Positions 33,230-33,378 of a stretch of 33,378 nucleotides of DNA are shown piece after piece. The DNA is from an uncultured Woeseia sp. (GTDB taxonomy: Bacteria > Pseudomonadota > Gammaproteobacteria > Steroidobacterales > Woeseiaceae): assembly GCA_937925605.1 (NCBI GenBank), contig CALALV010000132.1, positions 1 through 33,378 on the forward strand, given 5' to 3'. Below the pieces are notes generated by a model. The model was not told the origin of the DNA. It saw only the letters and a list, made by a program, of their open reading frames with translations, and ran no database searches. Both the position numbers and the translations under genes were made by a program. The number at the start of each line of letters is the position of its first letter. The stretch's first letter is position 1.

Positions 33230-33378
33230 GTGATCACGAAAACCCACCTGCTGCTCGCACTCGCCGCGACCGCGGCGCTCGGCGCCGCGGCGCCGGCCGC
33301 GGCCCAGGTGCCGCTGCCGCCCGTCACGCGCCCGGTCGAGCGGGCCGTGCCGCCGCTCGACGAGCGCCTCGACACGCT
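33230..33378 (+). CDS. N-terminus of an exported protein, probable ECF regulon member (truncated by window end)
   Basis: 49 complete codons from the GTG at 33230, with a weak CCGGAGA about nine bases before it. The start is a clear signal peptide (VITKTHLLLALAATAALGAAAPAAA, then Q). The mature part begins with a proline-rich segment (VPLPPVTRPVERAVPPLDERLDT) and then leaves the window. It is divergent from the sigma factor and carries a matching ECF-type promoter. In related layouts such a position is sometimes held by an exported subtilisin-like protease, but nothing visible here proves that. Confidence 0.6.
   Translation, partial: MITKTHLLLALAATAALGAAAPAAAQVPLPPVTRPVERAVPPLDERLDT

Overview
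The window is a G+C-rich bacterial chromosome segment (mostly G/C at third codon positions) coding on both strands. It has no rRNA, tRNA, CRISPR array, insertion sequence or phage gene. Lipoboxes, periplasmic signal peptides, a PHA-granule-region protein, an arginine decarboxylase/agmatine deiminase polyamine route and an ECF sigma/anti-sigma pair suggest a Gram-negative proteobacterium, most likely a free-living gammaproteobacterium. That placement is inference; no marker gene is present.

Layout. 1-1373 (minus): a truncated exported CxxCH protein with a Reeler-like domain behind a Vgb-like beta-propeller. 1443-4026: a small hydrophilic protein, a C69-type peptidase gene interrupted by an in-frame TAG, and a divergent exported fasciclin protein. 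4067-8741 (minus): four tightly packed genes that together form a closed glucosylglycerate cycle: phosphatase, GpgS-type synthase, GH13_18 phosphorylase and glycerate kinase. A GH13 alpha-glucosidase diverges from it. 10590-13430: an M20-like lipoprotein lacking two usual metal ligands, then a GAF histidine kinase. 13434-18586: a serine-hydrolase lipoprotein divergent from a secreted pullulanase with three N-terminal X25 modules. 18854-20381: a MetOD1-like sensory protein overlapping a PAS-GGDEF diguanylate cyclase. 20388-20750: an MmcQ/YjbR protein.

20916-26102 is a polyamine block: agmatine deiminase, a deoxyhypusine-synthase-like enzyme, arginine decarboxylase and N-carbamoylputrescine amidase. 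Arginine would go to agmatine, N-carbamoylputrescine and putrescine, and the DHS-fold enzyme probably makes homospermidine or a related polyamine. A leader of about 215 nt before the DHS-like gene can fold into several hairpins closed by a long-range stem, and is a candidate cis-regulatory RNA. 26108-29598: a PHA-system protein, the molybdate transporter modABC and a one-helix membrane protein. 29644-30954: a canonical exported M20 hydrolase.

31156-33378 holds an ECF sigma factor, its membrane anti-sigma factor, a CC0125/CC1285-type lipoprotein and a divergent, truncated exported protein. The sequence GGAATAAA-N14-CGT occurs three times here, each time correctly oriented before one of these transcription units. 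This reads as a self-contained envelope-stress-like regulon with a directly visible promoter code. The strongest leads are this regulon, the polyamine leader, the glucosylglycerate cycle and the nonsense-interrupted peptidase.
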